Assembly (NCBI GenBank): GCA_937928405.1 | Contig: CALFWZ010000011.1 | Coordinates: 1-41,426, forward strand | DNA length: 41,426 bases | From: an uncultured Saprospiraceae bacterium | GTDB lineage: Bacteria; Bacteroidota; Bacteroidia; Chitinophagales; Saprospiraceae | Reading direction: 5' to 3' | Shown here: positions 15,232-25,179 of the stretch, in pieces | Numbering within the stretch: position 1 is the first letter of the stretch | Layout: each line of letters starts with the position of its first letter | Notes under the pieces: model-generated | The model's database searches: none | The model's input: only the letters and a program-made list of their open reading frames with translations | Told to the model about the DNA's origin: nothing | Position numbers and translations under genes: made by a program

Positions 15232-17805
15232 ATGAATCAATCGACCCTCAAGCGCCTATTACCACATCTTTTCGCCTATTTTCTAATGATGGCGGCCTCT
15301 TTTATCTTTTTCTCTCCTTATGTTTTTGAAGGAAAAGTACTGACGCAAGGCGATAATGTCCGAGCACGAGGGATGCAGGCAGAGATTACGAAGCATCGAG
15401 CCGAAACGGGAGAGATTCCTTTGTGGACCAACTCTATGTTTGGAGGAATGCCTGCCTATCAGATTCAGATGGACAGCAAAAAAAATCTAATACGGATCCC
15501 TTATACGTTCTTATTTTTAAAACAATCCCTTACCAAACCCCATGTGGTCGTACTTGTTGCGATGCTTTGTTGTTATATATTATTGATCACTTTGGGCGTG
15601 GATTGGCGGCTTTCGATTATTGGTGCGGTAGGTTTCGGACTATCCAATTATCAAATAGATTTAGCGGAAGCGGGACACTCGACTAAGATGGCGGCCGTCG
15701 CACTTTTACCAGGCGTATTTGCGGGAGCCTTATTGGCTTATCGAGGTAAATATTTATTGGGTGGAGCGATGTTCGGTTTGTTTCTGGGGATGGAAATTTT
15801 AGCCAATCACCTACAGATTACTTTTTACGCAGGTTGGATGTTGGTCATTTTGGGTATTGTACAATTGATAGCCGCCGTTCGTAAGGGCACATTAAATAAT
15901 TTTATCAAGGCCAGTGCCATCTTAGTGGCTACGGGATTGCTGGGGATAGCAACGAATGCCGACCGACTTTGGTCTACGCAAGAATATGCTAAAGAGACGA
16001 TTCGTGGTACATCCGAACTATCATCAAAAGGTGGAAAGGATGGTTTAGAGAAAGACTATATCTTCGCTTGGAGTTATGGTATCATGGAATCGATGACCTT
16101 ACTTGTTCCCAATTTCAATGGCGGTGGTGCTTCTCAGCATTTTCGAGGAACCAAGACCCATGATCTGATTTATAAAAATATGTATGGTCAATTCACGCAG
16201 TCGATGCCTCGAGACGCTGCGATTAAGTCAGCAGAGCAACAAGTGGCCGCGAGGATGTATTGGGGGAATCAGCCTTTTGTTGGAGTAGCTATTTATTTTG
16301 GTGCCATTCTTCTTTTTCTATTCTTTCTTGGTGCCTTTTTAGTGCCTGGTGAAATCAAAACTTGGCTAGTAGCCTCTGCCATATTTACGTTGATGTTGGC
16401 GTGGGGAGGGAATTTTTTCCTCAATGGTTTTTTAGTAGACTATGTGCCGATGTTTAATAAATTTCGAGCGGTCAGTATGGCGCTAGGATTGACGCATTTG
16501 GCGGTAGTGGTATTAGCTGTTTTAGGCTTGCAGGGATTTGTTTCAAAGAAATATTCTACGGAGAAAAAACAAAAAGCCTTGCTGGCTGCCGTAGGAATTA
16601 CGGGTGGATTATGTCTATTAGCCATCATTGGAGGTACGATGATAGATTTTTCCAATCCAGCGAAAGATGGTCGATTGCCAGCGAATATATTACCAACTAT
16701 TTTGGAAGATCGTGCGAGTATTTTAAGAATGGATGCTTTGCGATCTTTGTTGTTTATCGGATTAGCTGCGGGTAGTTTATTTGCCTTTCTAAAAGGAAAA
16801 ATAAAAGTATTGGTGGCGGTTTTATTGGTGGGTGTGCTAAGTGTTTTAGACGTCTGGTTGGTGAACAAAAGAATCTTATTCGCCGAAAAATACGAAACCC
16901 CAAAACAAGCTGCTAGCGGCGCTAATCCAACTCCTGCGGATCAACAAATTATGGCAGATCCGGATCCTCACTTTAGAGTATTAGACTTGTCCCGTGGAAC
17001 GCCGTTCAAGAGTGCAGATGCCTCTTATTTTCACAAAAGTATTGGAGGTTACCATGCTGCCAAATTAATGATATTACAAGACGTAGCCGAAAATTATCTC
17101 GATCCACAGTATGGAAAAAATCCACTGGAACATCTTAATATTCTTGGGATGTTGAATACCAAATACATCATTCAAGGTGGACAGGGTAGTGCGCCACAGG
17201 TCGCTAAATTACCAGAAGCACTGGGTAATGCTTGGTTTGTGGACGAATACAAAACGGTGGCTAATGCAGATGCTGAAATTGCTGCTTTAGCTAATCTTGA
17301 CCCTAAAAAGACGGCGATCCTACGTCAAAGCGAAGCTGCTAAAATTTCGGGTTTGAGCATTACACCAAATCCTACCGATAATATCCGACTCACTGGTTAC
17401 CAGCCAGCGAAGCTGACTTATGAATATACTACTGCGGCAGATCGTTTAGCGGTTTTTTCTGAAGTTTATTATCCAGCATCTAAAGGCTGGAAATTTTATC
17501 TAGATGGGGAGTTTGTTGATGGAATGCTGCTGCGCGCCAATTATTTATTACGAGCGGCCAAACTACCGGCTGGTAAGCATACATTAGAAATGCGTTTTGA
17601 GCCGCGTTCGTGGGCAGTTGGTGGAATAATTGCCTTAATTGCCTCGATCTTGTTGATGGTTGGATTTTTGGCGGCGTTATTTTTATATTTCAAAGGGCAG
17701 AACGTGCCTGAGGTGGATCGGTTGGAGGAGCATTTGGTGGAAGCCGCTCCTAAAAAAGTGAAAGAAGCGGTGAAACCGACGAAGTCTAAACGGAAGAAAA
17801 AGTAG
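15232..17805 (+). CDS. YfhO-family multi-pass membrane protein
   Basis: An 857-aa protein with about 12 hydrophobic segments up to residue about 560, a soluble region rich in glycosyltransferase-C-like features, then a final membrane helix and a Lys-rich tail (KSKRKKK). The N-terminal LTQGDNVRARGMQAE and MFGGMPAYQ segments and the DEYKTV-type soluble part fit YfhO-like proteins. The C-terminal YPASKGWKFYLDGE and ANYLLRAAKLPAGKHTLEMRFEPRSW segments are typical of the family. YfhO proteins are thought to be membrane enzymes that glycosylate lipid-linked or cell-wall polymers, but the substrate here is unknown. It faces the GT2 gene, which suggests shared envelope-glycan work. Confidence 0.8.
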   Translation: MNQSTLKRLLPHLFAYFLMMAASFIFFSPYVFEGKVLTQGDNVRARGMQAEITKHRAETGEIPLWTNSMFGGMPAYQIQMDSKKNLIRIPYTFLFLKQSLTKPHVVVLVAMLCCYILLITLGVDWRLSIIGAVGFGLSNYQIDLAEAGHSTKMAAVALLPGVFAGALLAYRGKYLLGGAMFGLFLGMEILANHLQITFYAGWMLVILGIVQLIAAVRKGTLNNFIKASAILVATGLLGIATNADRLWSTQEYAKETIRGTSELSSKGGKDGLEKDYIFAWSYGIMESMTLLVPNFNGGGASQHFRGTKTHDLIYKNMYGQFTQSMPRDAAIKSAEQQVAARMYWGNQPFVGVAIYFGAILLFLFFLGAFLVPGEIKTWLVASAIFTLMLAWGGNFFLNGFLVDYVPMFNKFRAVSMALGLTHLAVVVLAVLGLQGFVSKKYSTEKKQKALLAAVGITGGLCLLAIIGGTMIDFSNPAKDGRLPANILPTILEDRASILRMDALRSLLFIGLAAGSLFAFLKGKIKVLVAVLLVGVLSVLDVWLVNKRILFAEKYETPKQAASGANPTPADQQIMADPDPHFRVLDLSRGTPFKSADASYFHKSIGGYHAAKLMILQDVAENYLDPQYGKNPLEHLNILGMLNTKYIIQGGQGSAPQVAKLPEALGNAWFVDEYKTVANADAEIAALANLDPKKTAILRQSEAAKISGLSITPNPTDNIRLTGYQPAKLTYEYTTAADRLAVFSEVYYPASKGWKFYLDGEFVDGMLLRANYLLRAAKLPAGKHTLEMRFEPRSWAVGGIIALIASILLMVGFLAALFLYFKGQNVPEVDRLEEHLVEAAPKKVKEAVKPTKSKRKKK

Positions 17806-17878
17806 GAAGAAATTTTTTAAAAATATTACTTAATTCAATATTTATATTGCTATTTTGCTTTGTAAATACATGGTTGTT

Positions 17879-20707
17879 ATGAGATTGCTTTTACTTTTTG
17901 TACTGTTTTCTATTCCAGTCCTTCTTTTAGGTCAAGATTACTTTTTTTATGGTGAACAACTTGGTGATCAAATTTTCAGGTCTGATCTAGATGGAGGAAA
18001 CATTGAGTTAATTGTTTCTGGTCAAAGTATCCTTAGAAGGATGAGAATTGACTTTCAAGAAGAGAAACTATTCTGGGTAGAAGGAGGAACGGGAAGACTC
18101 TGGAAAAGTAATTTTGATGGAACTAACCAGGAAGTTTTACTTGATTTGCCTGTCAGTGGTCTAAATGTAATAGAGATAGATAAGACCAATCAAAGGATAT
18201 TTTACACAGTTACTAATGATGGGTTTATTCGTTCGATTGATCTCGACGGATCCAGTCAGGAGATTGTAGTAAGTGGTGTAGGAACTGTTCAAGGTATGGA
18301 TTACGATCCATTTTGTGATAAAATATATTGGACTGAATTTGTTACAGGAAGGATTAAAAGAGCAAATGGAGATGGTACTAATATAGAGACAATTCTTGAT
18401 TTGAATTCCAAACCATTCGATTTGGTAATAGATATTGAAAGTGGAAAATTGTTTTTTAGTGATCGTGAATCTAGTAATGTTTTTAGGGCTAATTTGGACG
18501 GGTCGTCTCTTGAAGCAATTGTTACACAAGCTGGAGATAAAGGAGCCTTAACGATTGATTATACTAATGAGCGACTATATTGGGTTAACAATACACAAGA
18601 AATAATTTTTAGTTCTGATTTAGATGGTAGTAATATTTCTACTGTAATTACAGGCAATATGGCAACTACTATTTTAGCTGGAGTAGTGGCTTATGTTCCA
18701 TTTGTAGAAAATTATGAGATTCCTGTCTTTGAATTACCAGAAGATACCACTCTGTGCACCGACTCAGGATCAATTTTTACACTTAGTATACCCCAAGACG
18801 TTTTTGTAAGTCAAGAATGGCAAGATGGTACATCATCTCCTACTTTTGAAGTTACTAATTCTGGAACCTATTGGGTAAACGCTTATACGGTTCCTGGTTG
18901 TGTATTTAGTGATACAATAGAGGTAGAATTATATGAAAATCCAGAATTAATTATAGAAGAAAATTTATTTATCTGTGATGATGGATTTTTAGAATTATCA
19001 GTAGATGTAATTTATACTTCTGTAGTTTGGCAAGATACTTTTAATGGAAATGGGATGTACCGAATTGATGAATCGGGAATGTACTGGGTAAGTGCTTTGA
19101 GCCCAGAAGGATGCATGCTAGAAGACACGATTACTGTAACGGTGTTCTCAGAGGATAACAATTTTTTAGGAGACGATTTAATGATCTGTAAGGGAGATTC
19201 TATGATTCTTGGTCAAGATATAGATGGTGCTACTTATACTTGGCAAGACAATTCTGTTCAACCATTTTACATTGTGAGCGATACGGGGACTTATTCAATA
19301 GAATTACTAACGACTGATGGCTGTGTTCTTTATGACACGATCCTAGTAGAAGTTTATGAAGAACCGGAATTGATTGTAGATGAAATGGTTACTATTTGTT
19401 CTGGAACTATCATAGATCTATCAGTAGATCCTATTTATACTTCTGTAGTTTGGCAAGATACTTTTAATGGAAATGGTTTTTATCGCATCAGTGATCCAGG
19501 AGTCTATTGGGTAACAGCCTTGAGTGACGATGGATGCATATTGGAAGATACTATTTCTGTAATGACACTGCCGACATTAGGGAATTTTTTAGGAAATGAT
19601 TTGGTGATTTGTGAAGGAACTTCGATAGTTATTGGTGAAGAGGTTCCTGGTGCTCAGTATCTCTGGCAGGATAATTCAATTGAGCCCTTTTACGAAGTGA
19701 GCCAAGCGGGTATTTACTCAGTAGAATTATTAACATCAGACGGATGTCAATTTTATGATATTATTGAGGTAACGTATTTTAATACTCCAGAATTGATTTT
19801 AGAGGAGGTGGGATTAATTTGTGAAAATGATTCTTTAGATTTATCAGTTGATGCAACTTACACTTCCGTTCTTTGGCAAGATACTTTTAGTGGAGGTGAG
19901 ATTTACAGCGTCAGTGATCCTGGAATTTATTGGGTAAGTGCCTTAAGTCCCGAAGGGTGTATATTAGAAGATACGATATCAATATCAACCTTTTCCACAA
20001 TTGATAATTTTTTGGGAGATGATTTAATGATTTGTGAGGGAGACTCTGTGATGATCGGTCAAGAAATTATTGGTGCTAACTACCTCTGGCAGGATAGTTC
20101 AACGGAGCCATTTTACGAAGCAACAGACGCTGGAATTTATTGGGTGGAGATTTTAGTAGATGAAGAGTGTTCGCAACGAGATTCAATAGAAGTTAGTTTT
20201 TTTACTGAGCCAGCAATAAATTTAGGAAATGATACCATGATTTGTCAGGATGAACAAATATTTTTAGAAGTACTTGCTAGTCGGGCTACTTATCTATGGC
20301 AAGATTCTTCTAGTTTACCATTTTACTTAGTTGATGAGGAAGGAGTTTATACTGTAGAAGTTAAGCAAGATGGTTGTATTTTTAAAGACAGCATAAGTAT
20401 TAATGTGATTGATTGTACTATATGTAATATTTACGTTCCAAATGTTTTTTCTCCAAATGCTGATGGATTAAACGACACCTTTGGTCCCTTTTCTAATTGT
20501 GATTTTGGAACGTATAATTTAAAGATTTTTAACAGATGGGGAGCATTAGTTTTCCAAAGCCTAAACGCACAGGATACTTGGGATGGCAGCTTTAAAGGAG
20601 AATATTTTCAACCAGATGTATTTCTATATGATTTCGAATTTTCATTTATCAATGGGCAAGACCTGTCAAAAAAACGCATCTCAGGGGATATCACCATTCT
20701 CAAATAG
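17879..20707 (+). CDS. Secreted surface protein: YWTD repeats, alternating Cys repeats, T9SS type B sorting domain
   Basis: The start is taken at ATG 17879 (MRLLLLFVLFSIPVLLLGQ signal); ATG 17870 is equally possible and TTG 17855 unlikely. Residues 20-270 form LDL-receptor class B (YWTD-like) repeats such as FRSDLDGGNIE, LFWVEGGTG, IYWTEFVTG, and SDLDGSN. From about 285 to 840 come Ig/PKD-like repeats of about 70 aa in two alternating types: one with VVWQDTFNGNG and SALSPEGC, the other with FLGDDLMICEGDS and YLWQDNS. The pair repeats every 141 aa, three times. The C-terminus (VPNVFSPNADGLND to ISGDITILK) is a T9SS type B (gliding-type) sorting domain. It is likely a cell-surface adhesin or matrix protein. 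Confidence 0.88.
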   Translation: MRLLLLFVLFSIPVLLLGQDYFFYGEQLGDQIFRSDLDGGNIELIVSGQSILRRMRIDFQEEKLFWVEGGTGRLWKSNFDGTNQEVLLDLPVSGLNVIEIDKTNQRIFYTVTNDGFIRSIDLDGSSQEIVVSGVGTVQGMDYDPFCDKIYWTEFVTGRIKRANGDGTNIETILDLNSKPFDLVIDIESGKLFFSDRESSNVFRANLDGSSLEAIVTQAGDKGALTIDYTNERLYWVNNTQEIIFSSDLDGSNISTVITGNMATTILAGVVAYVPFVENYEIPVFELPEDTTLCTDSGSIFTLSIPQDVFVSQEWQDGTSSPTFEVTNSGTYWVNAYTVPGCVFSDTIEVELYENPELIIEENLFICDDGFLELSVDVIYTSVVWQDTFNGNGMYRIDESGMYWVSALSPEGCMLEDTITVTVFSEDNNFLGDDLMICKGDSMILGQDIDGATYTWQDNSVQPFYIVSDTGTYSIELLTTDGCVLYDTILVEVYEEPELIVDEMVTICSGTIIDLSVDPIYTSVVWQDTFNGNGFYRISDPGVYWVTALSDDGCILEDTISVMTLPTLGNFLGNDLVICEGTSIVIGEEVPGAQYLWQDNSIEPFYEVSQAGIYSVELLTSDGCQFYDIIEVTYFNTPELILEEVGLICENDSLDLSVDATYTSVLWQDTFSGGEIYSVSDPGIYWVSALSPEGCILEDTISISTFSTIDNFLGDDLMICEGDSVMIGQEIIGANYLWQDSSTEPFYEATDAGIYWVEILVDEECSQRDSIEVSFFTEPAINLGNDTMICQDEQIFLEVLASRATYLWQDSSSLPFYLVDEEGVYTVEVKQDGCIFKDSISINVIDCTICNIYVPNVFSPNADGLNDTFGPFSNCDFGTYNLKIFNRWGALVFQSLNAQDTWDGSFKGEYFQPDVFLYDFEFSFINGQDLSKKRISGDITILK
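18740..20405 (+). repeat. Alternating repeat array inside the T9SS type B protein
   Basis: A two-unit module of 141 codons (423 bp) recurs three times, with near-identical DNA around the SVVWQDTF segments near 19013, 19436 and 19859. A last, more divergent unit precedes the sorting domain. Each unit carries a pair of Cys residues. The conserved DNA suggests recent duplication or gene conversion. Confidence 0.75.
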
Positions 20708-20726
20708 GACGAAGGTTAATTTATGC

Positions 20727-21776
20727 TTATCTGCCTTTTATCTTTTCTTTTAGTTGTCGTGCAAAACCTCGTGTACCACTTTTGTCTAGTAAATTTAAGA
20801 TTATATTCTTAGTATTTCTCTTTATCGCATTTGGTGTAAATGGATGAAAAATTCGTCTTTTTTCAGTTTGGTCTATATAGTTAATAACTGACGAAAAATC
20901 ATTGACAGCACCTTTAACAACTCCAGTAAACTTAAAAATAGACTTAACAAATTGATTACCTTCTACTAATTCAAATCCGTGTTTATTCATTAGGTTTATC
21001 AAAGAATCTAGGGTGAAATGAAACGTATGGGCATTTTGTAAATACCTTAAAATGTTCGCCTCATAATTTTTGTGTATTTCTTTGATGCCCGGTACTTCAA
21101 TATAAACAAGCGTATTTTTTTTGATAAATTGTTTAATCAATTCTATTTCTTTGTTTACATCCAAAATATGTTCGAGAATATGTGAGTAGATGATGATGTC
21201 TGGTTTTCTTTCATTTGAAAGGTCGGCAAGGGTGGCCGTTTCTAAATTAAGTCCATGTTTTTCCTTTCCATAATTAACATATTCTTTTCCTAAGTCGATT
21301 CCTTTTACTTCAAAACCTTGATCTCTAAAGTAGTCAATAATTCCTCCTGCTCCACATCCCACTTCTAAGATATACTTGGTATCATTTTTTAAAAGTTCGT
21401 GCCCTTTAAAAAAATTGAAAATGTGTTTTCCTTTTTTCTTTTGATTTTCAAAAAAAACTTCTGTGGCTGTTTCTACACCACTATAGAGTTTGCGATATTC
21501 AGTATTGTAGAATTCTTCATAAGCAGCTTGTGTCATTCTCGGACTTGTATAAACCAAACCACAATCACGACAAGCATTGACCGGAAAATATAGACCATAT
21601 CTATCTTTTCCTCCAATCAAGATTTTTTCTGAACTATTACAAATAGAACAGTCGACTTCTTCAAATTGATAGACCTCTTTTTTTACTTTTTCTGAAACTT
21701 GGACTTTCATTTTTTGTTGAAGAGGATTTAACTTCAATGCTGGAATTCCGTTATTTTTGAGTCTTTCTAATCTCAT
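20727..21776 (-). CDS. Class I SAM methyltransferase with N-terminal zinc-ribbon-like motif
   Basis: A 349-aa protein. An N-terminal four-Cys motif (CSIC at 43-46, CRDCG at 69-72) is followed by the Methyltransf_23-type fold, with SAM motif I ILEVGCGAGG at about 136-145 and YSHILEHILD later. This architecture is common in sugar or glycan C-/O-methyltransferases of polysaccharide clusters. It is the last gene of the minus-strand nonulosonate cluster, 128 bp after the acetyltransferase, so methylation of a nonulosonate or linked sugar is a reasonable inference. An alternative Met start at residue 23 (21710) is possible; the four-Cys motif is retained in both. It is convergent with the T9SS type B gene, 19 bp apart. 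Confidence 0.8.
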   Translation of the reverse strand: MRLERLKNNGIPALKLNPLQQKMKVQVSEKVKKEVYQFEEVDCSICNSSEKILIGGKDRYGLYFPVNACRDCGLVYTSPRMTQAAYEEFYNTEYRKLYSGVETATEVFFENQKKKGKHIFNFFKGHELLKNDTKYILEVGCGAGGIIDYFRDQGFEVKGIDLGKEYVNYGKEKHGLNLETATLADLSNERKPDIIIYSHILEHILDVNKEIELIKQFIKKNTLVYIEVPGIKEIHKNYEANILRYLQNAHTFHFTLDSLINLMNKHGFELVEGNQFVKSIFKFTGVVKGAVNDFSSVINYIDQTEKRRIFHPFTPNAIKRNTKNIILNLLDKSGTRGFARQLKEKIKGR

Positions 21777-21904
21777 TAATATTGAGGTTTTGATTAGTGG
21801 TAAAATATAATGAATATTGGGATGGTCGTATCCTTTAACTCATCGGACACCTTCACCAAAGTCCGAAAAGTCGTCCTTCTATTTAGTTTTTGATAGAACT
21901 AGGA

Positions 21905-22438
21905 TTACATAAATTTCCCTGCCGCTTTTAGTCTTTCATAATGTGCTTTATCTCTATATTTGAATGGCGTTGCTGGATGTCCACCTGCAATGGCGTATTT
22001 CGGGACATTTTTTGCCACGACACTTCCAGCTTGAATAACCGCTCCTTCACCAATCGTCACGCCACCCAAAACGATTACATTATCTCCCAGCCAGACATTG
22101 TCTTCAATAAAAATATTTTTATGAATCATGGTTCGATCATAAGGTATATGCGTGCCATTATCAAAATTATGATAACTTGTAATCATCTTACAATCTCGCC
22201 CTGAATGAAAATTGTCTCCGATTTTTACCTCGCCTGATCCAAGAATCGACATTCCATTAAAATTAGTATTCTTACCAAAATGAGTTTGCGGCGTGAATGT
22301 GGACTGGAACGAAACTATTGGTGGAGTCGTGTAAGACCCAGCGATTAATCGCGCACGCCAAGACCAGTATCGCCGCTGGATACTGCGTTGGGCGTTCATG
22401 AAAAAACGGTAAATATGTTTTACAATTTTATAAATCAT
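21905..22438 (-). CDS. Hexapeptide-repeat O-acetyltransferase (left-handed beta-helix)
   Basis: The ATG at 22438 is chosen: it sits one base after the flippase stop codon (TAAAATG), whereas the upstream frame opens with TTG inside the flippase gene. The product is 177 aa. From about residue 60 the sequence follows an LbH hexapeptide pattern (FGKNTNFNGMSILGSGEVKIG; VWLGDNVIVLGGVTIG; GAVIQAGSVV) with catalytic-site-like His in SYHNFDNG and the C-terminal AGGHPATPFKYRD hallmark of acetyltransferases such as WcaF-type. The basic N-terminal segment is not conserved. It should O-acetylate a sugar using acetyl-CoA in the cytoplasm. Immediate overlap with the flippase suggests translational coupling. 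Confidence 0.85.
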   Translation of the reverse strand: MIYKIVKHIYRFFMNAQRSIQRRYWSWRARLIAGSYTTPPIVSFQSTFTPQTHFGKNTNFNGMSILGSGEVKIGDNFHSGRDCKMITSYHNFDNGTHIPYDRTMIHKNIFIEDNVWLGDNVIVLGGVTIGEGAVIQAGSVVAKNVPKYAIAGGHPATPFKYRDKAHYERLKAAGKFM

Positions 22439-22439
22439 T

Positions 22440-23702
22440 TTATGCTTTTCCAAAAGCTGTTAGCCACGGCATCGGATAGACTCGATGACTAACAATCGCC
22501 GTAATAACAAAAAAACTAAAGTAAGAAATGGCTGTGGCATAGGCAGCTCCCATCGTTCCATAATTTTTTATTAAAAAATAATTCAACAGCAAATTAAATA
22601 TAATATTGAAAATGGCAATATAAGAAAGATACTTATTATTTTTAGTATAGATAATATAACTAGAAAACATTTTATACCAGCCCAAAAAGACGTATGCTAA
22701 GGCTATAATGCCAACATATTTTATTCCAACCTGATATTCTGGGGAAAGTACAAAATATTTAAAAATTAATGGACTAATTAGCTTTAAGACGCCTGCTGCT
22801 ATAACAAGTCCAATCATGATTAAATAGGATAGTTGGACAATTTCTTTTTTCTTTTGTTGAGTGATCTCTTTTAGTTTTTTAAATAAAAAGGGTTGCCAAG
22901 CCATCACCACCGCAGCTTGTAATATCAAAATAATCATTCCTACTTTATAGCCAATACTATAGACTCCCAATTCTTCTCGTCCAATCATCTCTCGAATAAA
23001 AAGTTGGTCTGATAAATCCATCACGTTCGCAGAAAGAATATGTAAGATCAGCGGTAAACCAAAAAATAAAGCATCTTTGGTATACGCCCAATTAAATTTA
23101 AAACGCAATAATCTAGATCGGTAAAGAAGAAATAAAGCAATAAAACCAAATAAGATTTTCGTTCCAAAATTTCCGATAATCCTACCTTCCCAATTCATAC
23201 TCAATCCAATGATCAGGAGAATCGAAAACAGTAAATCCAGCGTCGTCATACTCAGATTATAAGCGGCGTACTGAAGGGGTTGACTGCGGGCTTGATAAAT
23301 AATCGACAATACCTGTGGAAGTAAAGTAGTTAGTGCCAGCAGCGGAATTACATAAATCCAATGTGCCGCAATTTCTAGCCAGTTCGCCAGCGTAGGACCG
23401 AATAAAAATGATAGTAGCGTCAGTATTAAAAATAGAATGAGTGGATTGACCAATGCACTGCTGACATACGTAGGAAAATTTTCCTGTCCTTGATCTTGCC
23501 GAAAATATTCTAAATTGATAGCACCGGGAGCACTCAAAATCATAAAGGACCCCAGTAAAGTTACGATAGAAGTGATCGTAGTTAAATCTCCATTTTCTCC
23601 TGCACTCAAATAATTCGTAATCACCGGCAACAGAATAAACCCAATCGCCTGTCGTGACAGATTTGAGACTGTATAAATCGACATGGACTTCAACAGATTC
23701 AT
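22440..23702 (-). CDS. Polysaccharide flippase (Wzx-type, MOP superfamily)
   Basis: A 420-aa integral membrane protein, close to the usual Wzx length, with about 12 hydrophobic segments. The N-terminal MSIYTVSNLSRQAIGFILLP and SAGENGDLT segments are characteristic of the polysaccharide biosynthesis (PST) branch of the MOP family. The C-terminal IYTKNNKYLSYIAIFNIIFN block is also typical. It should translocate a lipid-linked glycan across the inner membrane. It sits between the glycosyltransferase and the acetyltransferase in the nonulosonate cluster, with a 171-bp gap to the former. Confidence 0.88.
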   Translation of the reverse strand: MNLLKSMSIYTVSNLSRQAIGFILLPVITNYLSAGENGDLTTITSIVTLLGSFMILSAPGAINLEYFRQDQGQENFPTYVSSALVNPLILFLILTLLSFLFGPTLANWLEIAAHWIYVIPLLALTTLLPQVLSIIYQARSQPLQYAAYNLSMTTLDLLFSILLIIGLSMNWEGRIIGNFGTKILFGFIALFLLYRSRLLRFKFNWAYTKDALFFGLPLILHILSANVMDLSDQLFIREMIGREELGVYSIGYKVGMIILILQAAVVMAWQPFLFKKLKEITQQKKKEIVQLSYLIMIGLVIAAGVLKLISPLIFKYFVLSPEYQVGIKYVGIIALAYVFLGWYKMFSSYIIYTKNNKYLSYIAIFNIIFNLLLNYFLIKNYGTMGAAYATAISYFSFFVITAIVSHRVYPMPWLTAFGKA

Positions 23703-23873
23703 GCAAGTTGGTAATTTTTGATAACCTCGATGACGAGTTCGTTGCTTTGTTGTTCGTTAGACGGACTCCAAATGGCATCGTTGTAGCCAACTTTATCAGT
23801 TACAAGTTTCTGGTCAGACTGCATTTTTTGCTATGTTTGATTAATTTTACTAAACAACTTCTATGTCTTCAAG

Positions 23874-25163
23874 TTAGTAATGTTTTGATCCTTCTTCAAA
23901 AGTAGTTAATAATTCAAGCATTTTATTGGCCACTAATAATTGACTTTTGCCTTCATTTTCTGTTCCCAATGTAGCATTGTAATACTGAGCTTTTGAGCAT
24001 AGCGCTCTTTTTTGCTTATATAACTGACTTATGATTTCAATTAATTCTGTGATATCTTTAGCCTTCTGCACGAGTCCGTTGGCGACAAAGCCATACATAT
24101 CATCTATACTGTTTACATTTCCAAATTTGAAATAAACTGGATGGACATTTAGCGAGGCAGCTTCGTAATGAATGGAGGTATTACCTGCTATGATTAAATC
24201 TTGTTTTTGTAAAAATTTAAATGGATTTTCAACCTTAGAATTAGAACGAATGACTGAATTGGGAAGGCTTATACTTCGGGTATCTATCGGGTGTGGACGA
24301 TAGGTAAATTCTATTTTTGGAAACGCTTCTATTAATGCGGTTAATGTAGATTCAATGATTGAAATATCATCTAATAAGTTGGAACAAACGCCGATATTGT
24401 GAATCTTATTATGCTTGTTTTTCTGATGAATATATTGGTCCATTCTTGGGATACCAATCAACGAAACGCCTCCTTCTACTGGGCCGCTACTTTTATATTT
24501 ATTCAATGCGTCTTGTCCTTCTAAAAAACTATGACTAAATCTTAAAGGAGGAAAGTCAGAACGAATACAAGCATGTTGGATGTAGAATGTCGTTATATTT
24601 AAAGTTTGCGCGGCAAGAATCAATGCTCTTGCTTCTAGTGTATGATCATTTGAGAAAGTGATGCATTGAGGTTGGTATTTTTTGAGAATTTTCAAAGCAG
24701 TTTCATACTTTCCCATCCCTTTAAAGGCCGTATCCCAATAACGTCCTATATTTTTTTCTTTAACTAACAAACTAATAAAGAGTGGTAGTCGAAATAATAG
24801 ATAAAAAAAGTTGGCAAATTCAAGTTTGATAATATTTTCTCCCTCAACCTTAAATTTGTAGGGCGTTACATAAATGGTTGTTTTATCAAATTCATTGATA
24901 AAGCGTAGACTCTGATAATTATTTCTACCAAGTACAAATAACCAATGTTTTTGATATAATTTTTTTTTATGGTTTTTTTGAAACCCAAATAGAGATCGGA
25001 TTGAAACATTGAATGCTTTCAGGAATGCAAGCAAGACGTTTTTTAATTGTTCCAGAAAGGAAGTTCCATAGAAATTACGGCGGGCAGTTCGAGTGAAAGT
25101 TACAATCATATCAGAGCGATATATATGTAAAATGTCAAGGTAAATTTCTCTTTTATTGCCCAT
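23874..25163 (-). CDS. Putative GT-B glycosyltransferase, possibly a sialyl/polysialyl-type transferase
   Basis: A 429-aa protein without a signal peptide. I do not recognise a single family with certainty. The C-terminal half contains features of GT-B enzymes that use charged sugars: YRPHP at about 295, SSIHYEAASLN-like NTSIHYEAASLN, and a FKFGNVNSIDD stretch. The RPHP plus S-x-x-EA pattern is shared by polysialyltransferase- and CDP-glycerol-transferase-like proteins. It is 16 bp downstream of the CMP-nonulosonate synthetase, so it is the likeliest enzyme to consume the CMP-sugar. The exact acceptor is unknown. Confidence 0.6.
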   Translation of the reverse strand: MGNKREIYLDILHIYRSDMIVTFTRTARRNFYGTSFLEQLKNVLLAFLKAFNVSIRSLFGFQKNHKKKLYQKHWLFVLGRNNYQSLRFINEFDKTTIYVTPYKFKVEGENIIKLEFANFFYLLFRLPLFISLLVKEKNIGRYWDTAFKGMGKYETALKILKKYQPQCITFSNDHTLEARALILAAQTLNITTFYIQHACIRSDFPPLRFSHSFLEGQDALNKYKSSGPVEGGVSLIGIPRMDQYIHQKNKHNKIHNIGVCSNLLDDISIIESTLTALIEAFPKIEFTYRPHPIDTRSISLPNSVIRSNSKVENPFKFLQKQDLIIAGNTSIHYEAASLNVHPVYFKFGNVNSIDDMYGFVANGLVQKAKDITELIEIISQLYKQKRALCSKAQYYNATLGTENEGKSQLLVANKMLELLTTFEEGSKHY

Positions 25164-25179
25164 TACGTGGATAAGTTAT

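Noticed and set aside
16440..16868. 142-aa minus-strand frame inside the YfhO-like gene
   Set aside because: It is a shadow of the plus-strand gene, which has the family's sequence features throughout.
23257..23790. 177-aa minus-strand frame overlapping the flippase
   Set aside because: It is out of frame with the well-supported flippase and has no conserved motif or signal.
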